Notes under the pieces: model-generated | Databases searched by the model: none | What the model was told of the DNA's origin: nothing | What the model saw: the letters and a program-made list of their open reading frames with translations, nothing else | Shown: piece after piece, positions 7,435 to 14,115 of the stretch | Numbering within the stretch: the stretch's first letter is position 1 | Layout of the letters: the number at the start of each line of letters is the position of its first letter | Made by a program: the position numbers and the translations under genes | Source of the DNA: an uncultured Clostridia bacterium | Lineage (GTDB): Bacteria > Bacillota > Clostridia > Oscillospirales > CAG-272 | DNA length: 37,010 bases | Direction: 5' to 3' | Assembly: GCA_947624995.1 (NCBI GenBank) | Contig: CANQMS010000002.1 | Location: 79,766-116,775, forward strand

Positions 7435-10400
7435 TCAATGCTCCTTTTCAAGGAACCGGATCACCGGGCTGCACAGAACGCCCATATCGCGGATCTTGTA
7501 CTCATAGCACCAGCCCTCGCCCGATGTCCGCCATTTGTCGGGACCGTACCAGTCGTTGCCGTAATCGGTCGCGTGGACCGCGCCGAAGCTGTTGTGGCGC
7601 GTGCCGAGGAGAGTCACGTATAAGGTGTGCTCTGCTGCCGAGGCTTCGCCGAGGGAGGCGGTGTAAGGCTCATAAGCGATGATGTGCTCGTCCCCGCCGT
7701 CTAAACGGACCGTGACCGCGGCTCCGCGATATGAGCTTACCCGCACGGTACACTCGCCGCCGGGAGCGGTGAAGGGAAGCTCGTATGTTATATTCCCCGA
7801 GTAGAACGGCATCCCCTGATCCGTTACGGAACCGAACCCGATAACGGGTTCTTTTTGCACTATGCATTTCCGGCACCCGCGGACCTTTACGCCGAAGTCT
7901 CCGAGCACATAGCACCATTCCGTCGCAGTACGTTCGCCGAGCGGAAGCGTGACGTCTATGATGTTCTCGCCTGCCAAAAGCTTCGGAAGAGCAACGGTTT
8001 TTATGGATTTGTCCGTAAAATATCCGATCGGCGCGGAGCATACTTTTTCGCCGTTGCACCTGATCTCTGCGAGCTCCGGATGTTCCGCCGCGAACAGCGC
8101 GCCCGAATATTCGATCTCGGAATCGAACGAAAATTCAAGTCTTATTTTGTGTTCGGGCGCTTTCTTTTCAATCGTCCACGGCTGCGCCGGGCGAGGATTG
8201 CGCCGCCCCATCCCAAGGGACATGCGGCAGATGTTGTCCGCGCGGAGTATTTCTTCCTCCCGCTCCGACAGCTCTTCGTCATCGACCGCGAACCTCGCTG
8301 TGTCAAGCAGCAGAACATTCGGCTCGGAGAGCGTGTATTTCACGGGACGTCTGAAATCGAGCTCGCCTTTGACCTCTGTCCGTGTCGGCGCGCCGTCCGA
8401 AACGGCGCATTCGTCAAGACAGCGGTCGAGCCGCAGCAGCAGCGAATCCTGCGCGAACAGAACACAGTCTATATATGTTTTCCCGTTCTCGGTGCGGTGA
8501 TTTATGCTTTTGATCTCGCCTGTCAGCGTGTCGTACAGCAGAGGGGAGTACTCGTCATTGAGCGTGACCGTTATCCGCTGCGGATGCGGAACATCCGGGC
8601 ATGACGGCTGCGTTATGTGAGCAATAAAAAGCCAGTCGCAGTCGTTGTCACGGCGCATCTGATAGATCAGATCGTCTGTCATTCTGCCGCCGGCATCGCG
8701 TACGGAGACGGTACGGACGTCGTCGAGCGCGGAGAGTATAGCGGTTTTCGAGAACTGCACTCTGCGGCAGTGCTCCGCGAGCTTTTCCGGCTCATCGGAC
8801 GGCACGGCGTCGACATAGGCGGGAGGGTCGCCTGCAAAAATCAGCAAGCCGCCGTTGTCTGCAAATTTCGTTATGATCTCGAGCGTCGTGCGCCTCATCG
8901 TCTCCGGCGCCGGAACGATGACCGCGTCATATGTCATTTTTCCGACAGTCAAACCGGACGGGGAAGCTTTGTACTGATTCGGAAGCGTTGATTCGCATAT
9001 GAAGTCGAAATCGACGGCTCCCGTGAGCAGCCAGCGCGTGATGTTCGAGAAGTTTTCCTCAAGCTGTGATTTATATTGGGACGTAAGATCGTTCGGACCG
9101 AAGCGCAGCCAATAGCTCTCTACCGGATGTATGACACCGACGCGCACCACGGGTTTTCCGCGCGTCAGCGCCGTATTCACACGCGCGAAATGATCCTCGA
9201 CATAGGAGTATTTTTCAAACCACGGCGACTGATAATTTATTGAAGCCGGATAATCACGTTTTGCGTCGCCCTCCATCGAGACCCACGAAAGGTGATGTAC
9301 GCGCACCGTTACGCCGAGCGCTGCCTGCCAGTCTCCCTGAAATTTGTGTCCCCTGAAGTCAAAGTCCCAGTTGGTCACACCGTACAGCTCGCTCGTCATT
9401 CCCTCACGCCCGTATTGATGGACCGCAGACTGAGCCTGCTTTGCCGTTGTAAGCTCGACTCTGTTGCAGAGCATGTCGATCCCGGGGAGCTGCATACAGC
9501 GATAAGAGCGCTGCGCATCGCCGACGGCGTGCGTCTGCGATTCGAGCGTCGGTTCCTCCATCAGATGACCTGTGAACAGAATACCGTTTTCAGCGCACCA
9601 CGTCCCGCAGACGTCGTTGAACCCGCGAGTGAACATTTCGGCGACACAGTCGTGAAAGTCGTATCGCGCTTTCGAAACGCGACCGCCGGACAGCTCAAGT
9701 ATGAGCTCGGGCAAATATTCAAGTATGTTATAACAGTATTTTTCTTTAAAGAACTCGGGCAGCGCCGGCGTCCACGGGAACACGGCGCGGTCACGGTCGC
9801 CCGCGCGGCTGTGAGAAAGCGTGCGCTTTGATGCGAACTGCGGCTCGTCGGTAAAGATCGCGGGGATAAGCTCGCCGAAATCCTTGCCGAAGCGGTCGCG
9901 GTAGACGTCGTAGGTGAGCTTCAAAAATGATTTTGCCGCATCGGGATCAAGCGTGTCTATGTATGCTGAGTTGTTGTACCATTCCGAAAAGCCCTGACAG
10001 TACGAGTTGAAGTACCAGCGGCAGCAGCCGTCACGGACTTTCCCGTTCGGCTCGACCGGTGTGTATTCCGTCATCTCGCCCGAATCGTTCAGCACAACGT
10101 CGAATACGGCAACGGTATAAGGCGCGCCGCTCGCGACGGCTTCATCCCGTGTCAGCGCGCCGTCAGGCGCGTGCAGCTCCGCCGTCAGCGTGCGCTGACG
10201 CAGCTCGGGATGCTCGCGCGTGACCTTGCCGCCGCACGAGCCGGACGGCCATCTGTCCTCGTCATAGAGCCATGCGCGCATTCCGAGCTCTCTCGCGCGC
10301 TCGACGCAGGCGCCGACAAGGTCGAGAAATTCCTTTGAAAGATACGGCGTTGCCATTCCCGTGCGTGAGTGCATATGAAAGCCGCCGAAACCCATTTTAT

Positions 10401-10542
10401 GAAGGCAGTCTATCTGTCGCAGAAGCTCCTCCCGGTCGAGCTCGCAGTTCCAGCTCCAGAACGGGGCGCCGCGATATTCTGATGTGGGATTTTTAAACAG
10501 CTCGTCGTCAAGGTGAAAGTCTCGGTTTCGTTTGTACAGCAT
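7435..10542 (-). CDS. Large glycoside hydrolase, GH106-like (alpha-L-rhamnosidase-related)
   Basis: A 1035-residue protein without a signal peptide, so probably cytoplasmic. The N-terminal third resembles the barrel of GH106 and related enzymes: APFWSWNCELDREELLRQ (27-43), GFGGFHMHSR (51-60), and LYDEDRWPSGSCGGKV (92-107). FTDEPQF at 230-236 supplies a candidate acidic catalytic or metal-binding pair. The C-terminal part ends in beta-sandwich-like sequence with MPFYSGNITYELPF and YEYKIRDMGVL, typical of carbohydrate-binding sandwiches in GH2/GH106-like proteins. The start at 10542 is chosen because GAGGAG precedes it and the promoter lies at 10632-10660; a longer frame to 10713 begins upstream of that promoter. 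The gene stands alone, without a sugar transporter or regulator. The family assignment is moderate and the exact substrate unknown. Confidence 0.8.
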   Translation of the reverse strand: MLYKRNRDFHLDDELFKNPTSEYRGAPFWSWNCELDREELLRQIDCLHKMGFGGFHMHSRTGMATPYLSKEFLDLVGACVERARELGMRAWLYDEDRWPSGSCGGKVTREHPELRQRTLTAELHAPDGALTRDEAVASGAPYTVAVFDVVLNDSGEMTEYTPVEPNGKVRDGCCRWYFNSYCQGFSEWYNNSAYIDTLDPDAAKSFLKLTYDVYRDRFGKDFGELIPAIFTDEPQFASKRTLSHSRAGDRDRAVFPWTPALPEFFKEKYCYNILEYLPELILELSGGRVSKARYDFHDCVAEMFTRGFNDVCGTWCAENGILFTGHLMEEPTLESQTHAVGDAQRSYRCMQLPGIDMLCNRVELTTAKQAQSAVHQYGREGMTSELYGVTNWDFDFRGHKFQGDWQAALGVTVRVHHLSWVSMEGDAKRDYPASINYQSPWFEKYSYVEDHFARVNTALTRGKPVVRVGVIHPVESYWLRFGPNDLTSQYKSQLEENFSNITRWLLTGAVDFDFICESTLPNQYKASPSGLTVGKMTYDAVIVPAPETMRRTTLEIITKFADNGGLLIFAGDPPAYVDAVPSDEPEKLAEHCRRVQFSKTAILSALDDVRTVSVRDAGGRMTDDLIYQMRRDNDCDWLFIAHITQPSCPDVPHPQRITVTLNDEYSPLLYDTLTGEIKSINHRTENGKTYIDCVLFAQDSLLLRLDRCLDECAVSDGAPTRTEVKGELDFRRPVKYTLSEPNVLLLDTARFAVDDEELSEREEEILRADNICRMSLGMGRRNPRPAQPWTIEKKAPEHKIRLEFSFDSEIEYSGALFAAEHPELAEIRCNGEKVCSAPIGYFTDKSIKTVALPKLLAGENIIDVTLPLGERTATEWCYVLGDFGVKVRGCRKCIVQKEPVIGFGSVTDQGMPFYSGNITYELPFTAPGGECTVRVSSYRGAAVTVRLDGGDEHIIAYEPYTASLGEASAAEHTLYVTLLGTRHNSFGAVHATDYGNDWYGPDKWRTSGEGWCYEYKIRDMGVLCSPVIRFLEKEH

Positions 10543-10631
10543 GGTTTTCTTTCTCCTCTTGGGTCCGCAAAGGGTCGTTTTCGGAGCGGATCCGCTCATG
10601 CCGAAAAGCCCCGTATTTTGATCTCGGTCAT

Positions 10632-10660
10632 ATTTTAACACATCATAAGTCCTGTGTAAA
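10632..10660 (-). promoter_or_regulatory. Promoter for the GH106-like gene
   Basis: On the minus strand TTTACA (10660-10655), a 17-bp spacer and TAAAAT (10637-10632), with TG one base before the -10 (extended -10). It implies a leader of about 85 nt before the ATG at 10542 and argues against the longer reading frame. No cre-like or other operator was recognised in 10543-10752. Confidence 0.7.
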
Positions 10661-10752
10661 GTGTGCGCGATGTCTTTTCGTATTCTGTAATGAATGTCTG
10701 TTATCGGGGTCACGCATCTTACGGGGAGCAGATTTTTTCTTCATTTTAAGTC

Positions 10753-10781
10753 TTGACAACAAATAAATATTGTGGTATTAT
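10753..10781 (+). promoter_or_regulatory. Promoter of the tRNA operon
   Basis: TTGACA at 10753-10758, a 17-bp spacer and TATTAT at 10776-10781. An overlapping TATAAT at 10779-10784 would give a 20-bp spacer. The first tRNA begins at 10810. Confidence 0.75.
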
Positions 10782-10809
10782 AATTGAGCGTGTGAGAAAG
10801 CCGCTATAT

Positions 10810-10881
10810 GCGGGTGTAGTACAATGGTTAGTACGCCAGCCTTCCAAGCTGGATACGTGGGTTCGATTCCCATCACCCGCT
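10810..10881 (+). tRNA. tRNA-Gly (anticodon TCC)
   Basis: The acceptor GCGGGTG (10810-10816) pairs with CACCCGC (10874-10880) and the discriminator is T. The anticodon arm CCAGC-CTTCCAA-GCTGG carries TCC, and the T-arm contains GGTTCGATTCC. No CCA is encoded, as is usual in many Clostridia. First of three tandem tRNAs. Confidence 0.95.
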
Positions 10882-10888
10882 ATTTTAT

Positions 10889-10962
10889 GTACCTGTAGCT
10901 CAGCCGGATAGAGCAACTGCCTTCTAAGCAGTAGGTCGCGGGTTCGAGTCCCTCCAGGTACG
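10889..10962 (+). tRNA. tRNA-Arg (anticodon TCT)
   Basis: The acceptor GTACCTG (10889-10895) pairs with CAGGTAC (10955-10961) and the discriminator is G. The anticodon arm ACTGC-CTTCTAA-GCAGT carries TCT, reading AGA/AGG. No CCA is encoded. Confidence 0.95.
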
Positions 10963-10968
10963 ATATAC

Positions 10969-11043
10969 GGTGGGTGTAGCTCAGTTGGTTAGAGCGTCAG
11001 GTTGTGGCCCTGAAGGCCGTGGGTTCGAGTCCCATCACTCACC
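10969..11043 (+). tRNA. tRNA-His (anticodon GTG)
   Basis: The acceptor GTGGGTG (10970-10976) pairs with CACTCAC (11036-11042). The extra G at 10969 (position -1) faces discriminator C at 11043, the hallmark of tRNA-His. The anticodon loop TTGTGGC gives GTG. No CCA is encoded. Confidence 0.95.
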
Positions 11044-11059
11044 TTTAATAATTGTATAT

Positions 11060-11090
11060 AAAAACGCACCGGTCATGCCGGTGCGTTTTT
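11060..11090. terminator. Bidirectional terminator between tRNAs and the methyltransferase gene
   Basis: A 13-bp stem (11060-11072 with 11078-11090) with a 5-nt loop, A-run on the left and T-run on the right, serving both the tRNA operon and the convergent methyltransferase gene, whose stop codon lies at its edge. Confidence 0.9.
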
Positions 11091-11865
11091 AGTCTGTGAG
11101 GTTCTGGCGGTAGACCTCAAAGGCGATCACCGCGGCGGACGATTGGGCAGACAGTGCGGCGGGGAAGTCTCGCCCGTAATCTATCCGTACGGTGACGTCC
11201 GTCTTCGCCATCAGCTTTTTTGATATTCCGCGCATCTCGCCGCCGATCATGACAAAAACGGGTGTCCGCAGGGAGACGTCGTACATGGAAACCGCTTTTT
11301 CCTTCGCGGCGGCGACTATTTTATATCCGCGGGAGCGGAAGATATCTATCGCAAAGGACGGGTCGGCGGAAAAGAGCGGCGCCAGCTCGGAGGCTCCGGC
11401 AGACGAACGGCAGACGATCCCCGCGGCAGACATCCAGTTTCGCGGCGGAAGGATGATGCCGTCGGCGCCCGCGGCATACGCGGAGCGCACGGCGGAACCG
11501 AAATTGTACGGATCCTCGATCCCGTCGAGCAGGATATAAAAGCCATTCTCCGCAATGTCCCGGGCGGTCAGCTCCGGGACGGGGCGTTCGCCGCAAAGCG
11601 CGACAAACCCGCCGTGGCTCGTCCCGAGCGTAAGGTCTGATATGCGGTCTGAGTCTGTTTTTGTAAGCTCAAAACCGTATTTTTCCCGCATGCGTCCGAG
11701 CCATGATACCTCGCGCCGGCACTTTTCGGATCTCGATGCGTCGTAAAGCACCTCGTATATCTCACGGTCGGATATTCCGCGTTCACGCGCCTTGATTATC
11801 GCTCGGATAGAGGTAAGACCTTCAAAAACGTTTGACGGCAAATATTTTTCGGATTCGTTTTTCAT
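11089..11865 (-). CDS. TrmH/SpoU-family RNA 2'-O-methyltransferase (RlmB-like)
   Basis: A 258-residue SPOUT-class methyltransferase that transfers a methyl group from SAM to a ribose of rRNA or tRNA. The N-terminal substrate-binding part (about 10-95) begins with VFEGLTSIRAIIKA and includes the linker TSHGGFVAL. The catalytic domain shows motif 1 DGIEDPYNFGSAVRSAYAAG with Asn121 and Arg127, SSAGASE (154-160), and motif 2 IGGEMRGIS with Glu210. Motif 3, usually containing SLNVS, reads FPAALSAQSSAAVIAFE and so is divergent; this makes the exact target (for example 23S G2251) uncertain. It is a single-gene unit, divergent from spoIIID. Confidence 0.85.
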   Translation of the reverse strand: MKNESEKYLPSNVFEGLTSIRAIIKARERGISDREIYEVLYDASRSEKCRREVSWLGRMREKYGFELTKTDSDRISDLTLGTSHGGFVALCGERPVPELTARDIAENGFYILLDGIEDPYNFGSAVRSAYAAGADGIILPPRNWMSAAGIVCRSSAGASELAPLFSADPSFAIDIFRSRGYKIVAAAKEKAVSMYDVSLRTPVFVMIGGEMRGISKKLMAKTDVTVRIDYGRDFPAALSAQSSAAVIAFEVYRQNLTD

Positions 11866-11887
11866 TATAAGCGACCTTTCCGGAAGT

Positions 11888-11916
11888 TCATATTGTTTCG
11901 GGTTTCCTCATAAGAT
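11888..11916 (+). promoter_or_regulatory. Sigma-E-like promoter for spoIIID
   Basis: TCATATT at 11888-11894 matches the Bacillus subtilis sigma-E -35 consensus KMATATT, and after 14 bp CATAAGAT at 11909-11916 matches CATACAMT at six of eight positions. The spoIIID gene of B. subtilis is transcribed by sigma-E, so motif and context agree. The transcript would start about 38 nt upstream of the GTG. Confidence 0.6.
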
Positions 11917-11960
11917 TTAGTAATCATCTACAAAAGGGACAGAGAGGAAACACGACCGAA

Positions 11961-12266
11961 GTGAGAGCAATCAAGGCGAGGCTTGACCTCGGAGGCAGAG
12001 ACAGGGAAGAGCTGATAGGGGAATATATTATCGAGCACGGTGCAACCGTGCGAGGAGCCGCCGCATATTTCGGAATATCAAAGTCGACGGTACATAAAGA
12101 TGTCTCCGTGCGCCTGAAGGACACGAACTACGAGCTATATTGCAGCGTAAAGAAGGTGCTTGACGTAAATAAGGCGGAGCGGCACATCAGAGGAGGCGAG
12201 GCAACGAAGCGAAAGTATATGATAAAAAGAAAGCTCAGAGAAAAACGCGGTTGTGGCGAAGTGTAA
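11961..12266 (+). CDS. spoIIID: Sporulation transcriptional regulator SpoIIID
   Basis: A 101-residue DNA-binding protein that adjusts the mother-cell sigma-E programme during sporulation. The helix-turn-helix ATVRGAAAYFGISKSTVHKD (about 28-47) and the following RL, KVLDVNKAERHIRGGEATK and KYMIKRK basic tail align well with B. subtilis SpoIIID, including the near-invariant RHIRGGEATK block. The start is a GTG at 11961; no ATG is available, and GAGAGG at 11942-11947 is 13 nt away, so the RBS is poorly spaced. The N-terminus is about six residues longer than in Bacillus. Its 3' end overlaps the convergent CpsB-like gene by 32 bp with no terminator between them. Confidence 0.93.
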   Translation: MRAIKARLDLGGRDREELIGEYIIEHGATVRGAAAYFGISKSTVHKDVSVRLKDTNYELYCSVKKVLDVNKAERHIRGGEATKRKYMIKRKLREKRGCGEV

Positions 12267-12978
12267 AATAGCCGAGCACCGCTTGACCGACAGTGCGCGT
12301 TATGAGCTTTAAATAATAGTCCGGATTCGCATACGGACAGATGTCAAACTTATCTCCCGAACCGAAAACGACCGTTTTTCCGCTGTCAATGAGGTTTTTG
12401 GCGAGTGAGCGCACAGATTTTTCGGAAAGATTGGAAAAGTTAATTTGATAAATCGCACGCGGTATCCTGTAAACGGAGGCTATCGCAGCTTCGGGGATCA
12501 TGAGCGCCGCTTTTTCGATTTCAGTAATTACAGGAATAAATTTACAATTATAAATAATATTGTGCAGTTCGGATACGATCATATCGTTATCCGATGAAGG
12601 TGTCAAGGAAATAAAGAGATATCTGTCGGTTCCAGAGACAAGAGTGATCTTGTCAAGGTCTTTGAGGCGGGAGATGTTTTTGACGAGCGGAACGGAAGAT
12701 ACGGCTGATATCCTGACAGAGCTTTTGCAGCCGCGCACGGATTTCTCAAAATTTCGCCGCTTTTGCAAATGGATCGGTACGGATGTTCGGAGATCAAAGT
12801 CAAAGGCAAAAAACAGCCGTTTTACACACGAGGAGTCATAGAACGCAAGGATGTCGGAAAGACGCGACTGTTCAAGCGGAACATCGGGAGAAAGCCGCGT
12901 CTTTGCAAAATAATCGTTAAAGCCTAAAGATCCCATATCAATATCAAATAAGCATTTAAGCCGCCGATGCTGAGACAA
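12235..12978 (-). CDS. Degenerate CpsB/YwqE-like PHP-fold protein, metal ligands lost
   Basis: About 247 residues. The order of strands and helices follows the CpsB/YwqE family of manganese-dependent tyrosine phosphatases, but the histidine ligands are gone. The expected DxHxH start is FDIDMG (11-16), the 'ATPH' strand is AFDFD (58-62), the 'AHPER' block is ITEIEK (151-156), and the 'SDAHN' block is GSGDKFD (206-212). The helix SEKSVRSLAKNLIDSG before the last block and LFISLTPSSD are typical of the fold. It is therefore predicted to be catalytically dead, perhaps a binding protein. The start is uncertain: TTG at 12978 keeps the first strand but has no good RBS, and ATG at 12936 would remove it. 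The match was made by eye, so the family call is moderate. Confidence 0.55.
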   Translation of the reverse strand: MSQHRRLKCLFDIDMGSLGFNDYFAKTRLSPDVPLEQSRLSDILAFYDSSCVKRLFFAFDFDLRTSVPIHLQKRRNFEKSVRGCKSSVRISAVSSVPLVKNISRLKDLDKITLVSGTDRYLFISLTPSSDNDMIVSELHNIIYNCKFIPVITEIEKAALMIPEAAIASVYRIPRAIYQINFSNLSEKSVRSLAKNLIDSGKTVVFGSGDKFDICPYANPDYYLKLITRTVGQAVLGYFTLRHNRVFL

Positions 12979-12990
12979 AACTTTTATATA

Positions 12991-12999
12991 ATTATATCA
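12991..12999 (-). promoter_or_regulatory. Extended -10 element for the CpsB-like gene
   Basis: TGATATAAT on the minus strand is a full extended -10 box. No convincing -35 lies 16-18 bp upstream. Transcription would begin about 7 nt before the TTG start. Confidence 0.5.
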
Positions 13000-13019
13000 C
13001 AAATTCGGGCATAACGATA

Positions 13020-13048
13020 TTGCAATTCGAAAAAAAATAAGTTATAAT
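13020..13048 (+). promoter_or_regulatory. Promoter upstream of coaX
   Basis: TTGCAA at 13020-13025, a 17-bp spacer and TATAAT at 13043-13048. It predicts a leader of about 125 nt before coaX. The leader contains a 6-bp pair, GCGGTC (13074-13079) with GACCGC (13110-13115), and the AT-rich palindrome at 13125-13154; no known riboswitch class was recognised. Confidence 0.65.
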
Positions 13049-13124
13049 TCAGGGAAGAGTGATAAATCAACAAGCGGTCATGACGGGACACTCCGAAAGT
13101 AGGCTCGCCGACCGCGCCGGTGGC

Positions 13125-13154
13125 AATTATACAAAATGCAAATTTTGTATAATT
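13125..13154. repeat. AT-rich 13-bp inverted repeat before coaX
   Basis: A perfect inverted repeat with 13-bp arms (13125-13137 and 13142-13154) around GCAA. The right arm reads ATTTTGTATAATT, which recurs as a direct repeat before the downstream S component. It could be an operator, or a pair of back-to-back -10 boxes. Confidence 0.6.
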
Positions 13155-13180
13155 TGGGGAAACGGAAGGAGGAACGCGGG

Positions 13181-13987
13181 ATGCTGTTGGCTGTTGATAT
13201 CGGCAATACGAGCGTATCGTTCGGTTTATTTGATATGTCGGCTGACCGTGCGGCTGCGGAGCCGGTCGTGCTCTCTCGCACTGCCGTTCGCAAAAATGCG
13301 AGCGCGGACGAATATGCCGTTATGATCCGTGAAATACTCCGTCTCCGTCTTAACGGGACAGACCCGGTCATCGACGCGTCCGCCGTTTCTTCTGTCGTAC
13401 CGAGTGCGTCGCTTTCCGTTGCCGGCGCTGCCGAATTGCTTTCCGGCAAAAAGCCCTATATCATCGGTCCCGGTATACGGACGGGCTTTCGTATAAGCAT
13501 AAATGACCCGGCATGCCTCGGCTCTGATATCGTATCAAATGTCGCGGCTGCGCTTGACTGCTGTACACCGCCGCTCATCATCTTTGATGCAGGAACTGCC
13601 AATACGGTTACCGTGATAGACGAAAAATCGACCGTTATAGGCACGATCATCTCTCCCGGTCTGCGCATATCGGCGTCTGCGCTGTCGGAACATGCGGAGC
13701 TGCTCGATTCCGTACCGCTGGACGACGGTGCGCTGCCGATGGTCGGACGCGATACGGACGAGTCCGTCAGGTCCGGGATCATATACGGCAACGCTATGAT
13801 GCTCGACGGATTCGTCAGGAGCATCAGAGAGACGCTCGCACCGAAGTCATCCGATAAAAAGCTTTCTCTTATGGCTACCGGAGAGTTTGCAACAAGGATC
13901 ATATCGCATTGCAGGAATAAATTCACATTTGACGAGGCACTGACGGTCAAAGGCGTCGCTTCTCTTTACAGGCGAAACTGTCAATAA
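13181..13987 (+). CDS. coaX: Type III pantothenate kinase
   Basis: Phosphorylates pantothenate to 4'-phosphopantothenate, the first step of coenzyme A synthesis. 268 residues, the usual length. The start at 13181 is fixed by AAGGAGG at 13166-13172 and by the phosphate-binding motif LAVDIGNTSVSFGLF at the very N-terminus (Asp6). Further family blocks are GPGIRTG, GSDIVSN (in place of the common GADR.AN), FDAGTANTVTVID, the PGLRISASAL loop, and GRDTDESVRSGIIYG. Type III kinases are not feedback-inhibited by CoA, so control at transcription is plausible. The next gene is an ECF S component, which suggests that import and phosphorylation of pantothenate are encoded together. Confidence 0.95.
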   Translation: MLLAVDIGNTSVSFGLFDMSADRAAAEPVVLSRTAVRKNASADEYAVMIREILRLRLNGTDPVIDASAVSSVVPSASLSVAGAAELLSGKKPYIIGPGIRTGFRISINDPACLGSDIVSNVAAALDCCTPPLIIFDAGTANTVTVIDEKSTVIGTIISPGLRISASALSEHAELLDSVPLDDGALPMVGRDTDESVRSGIIYGNAMMLDGFVRSIRETLAPKSSDKKLSLMATGEFATRIISHCRNKFTFDEALTVKGVASLYRRNCQ

Positions 13988-13992
13988 AAAAT

Positions 13993-14028
13993 ATTTTGTA
14001 TAATTGACAGCGCATTTTTTGTATAATT
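13993..14028 (+). repeat. Tandem direct repeats TTTTGTATAATT
   Basis: Two copies of the 12-mer start at 13994 and 14017, 23 bp apart, just after the coaX stop. The same 12-mer forms the right arm of the inverted repeat at 13125-13154. Both copies contain TATAAT but neither has a -35 at a proper distance; TTGACA at 14004-14009 is only 12 bp from the second. They may be operator sites or promoter elements. Confidence 0.55.
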
Positions 14029-14066
14029 CCGGCTACGGTCGTAATTATAAATCACACTGCGCCACA

Positions 14067-14109
14067 CCGCCGTATTCGCGGGCGGCAGCACGGGTTTGAG
14101 TCCCGGAGG
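14067..14109 (+). promoter_or_regulatory. Structured leader before the ECF S component
   Basis: Two short hairpins are seen: CCGCC/GGCGG (14067-14071 with 14081-14085) and CGGG/CCCG (14091-14094 with 14102-14105). The second ends on the first G of the Shine-Dalgarno GGAGG (14105-14109). It could tune translation; no known riboswitch was recognised. Confidence 0.35.
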
Positions 14110-14115
14110 TAAAAA

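Noticed and set aside
7855-8604. Open frame of 249 codons antisense to the GH106-like gene
   Set aside because: No RBS and no recognisable fold; it follows the third-base pattern of the opposite gene.
10543-10713. N-terminal extension of the GH106-like protein
   Set aside because: A TTTACA-N17-TAAAAT promoter lies within this stretch and the RBS is at the ATG at 10542.
14004-14027. TTGACA followed by TATAAT as a promoter for the S component
   Set aside because: The spacer is only 12 bp, too short for a sigma-A promoter.
14089-14106. tRNA-like T-arm (GGTTTGAGTCC) upstream of the S component
   Set aside because: The loop lacks the TTC signature, and no acceptor, D or anticodon arm can be found around it.
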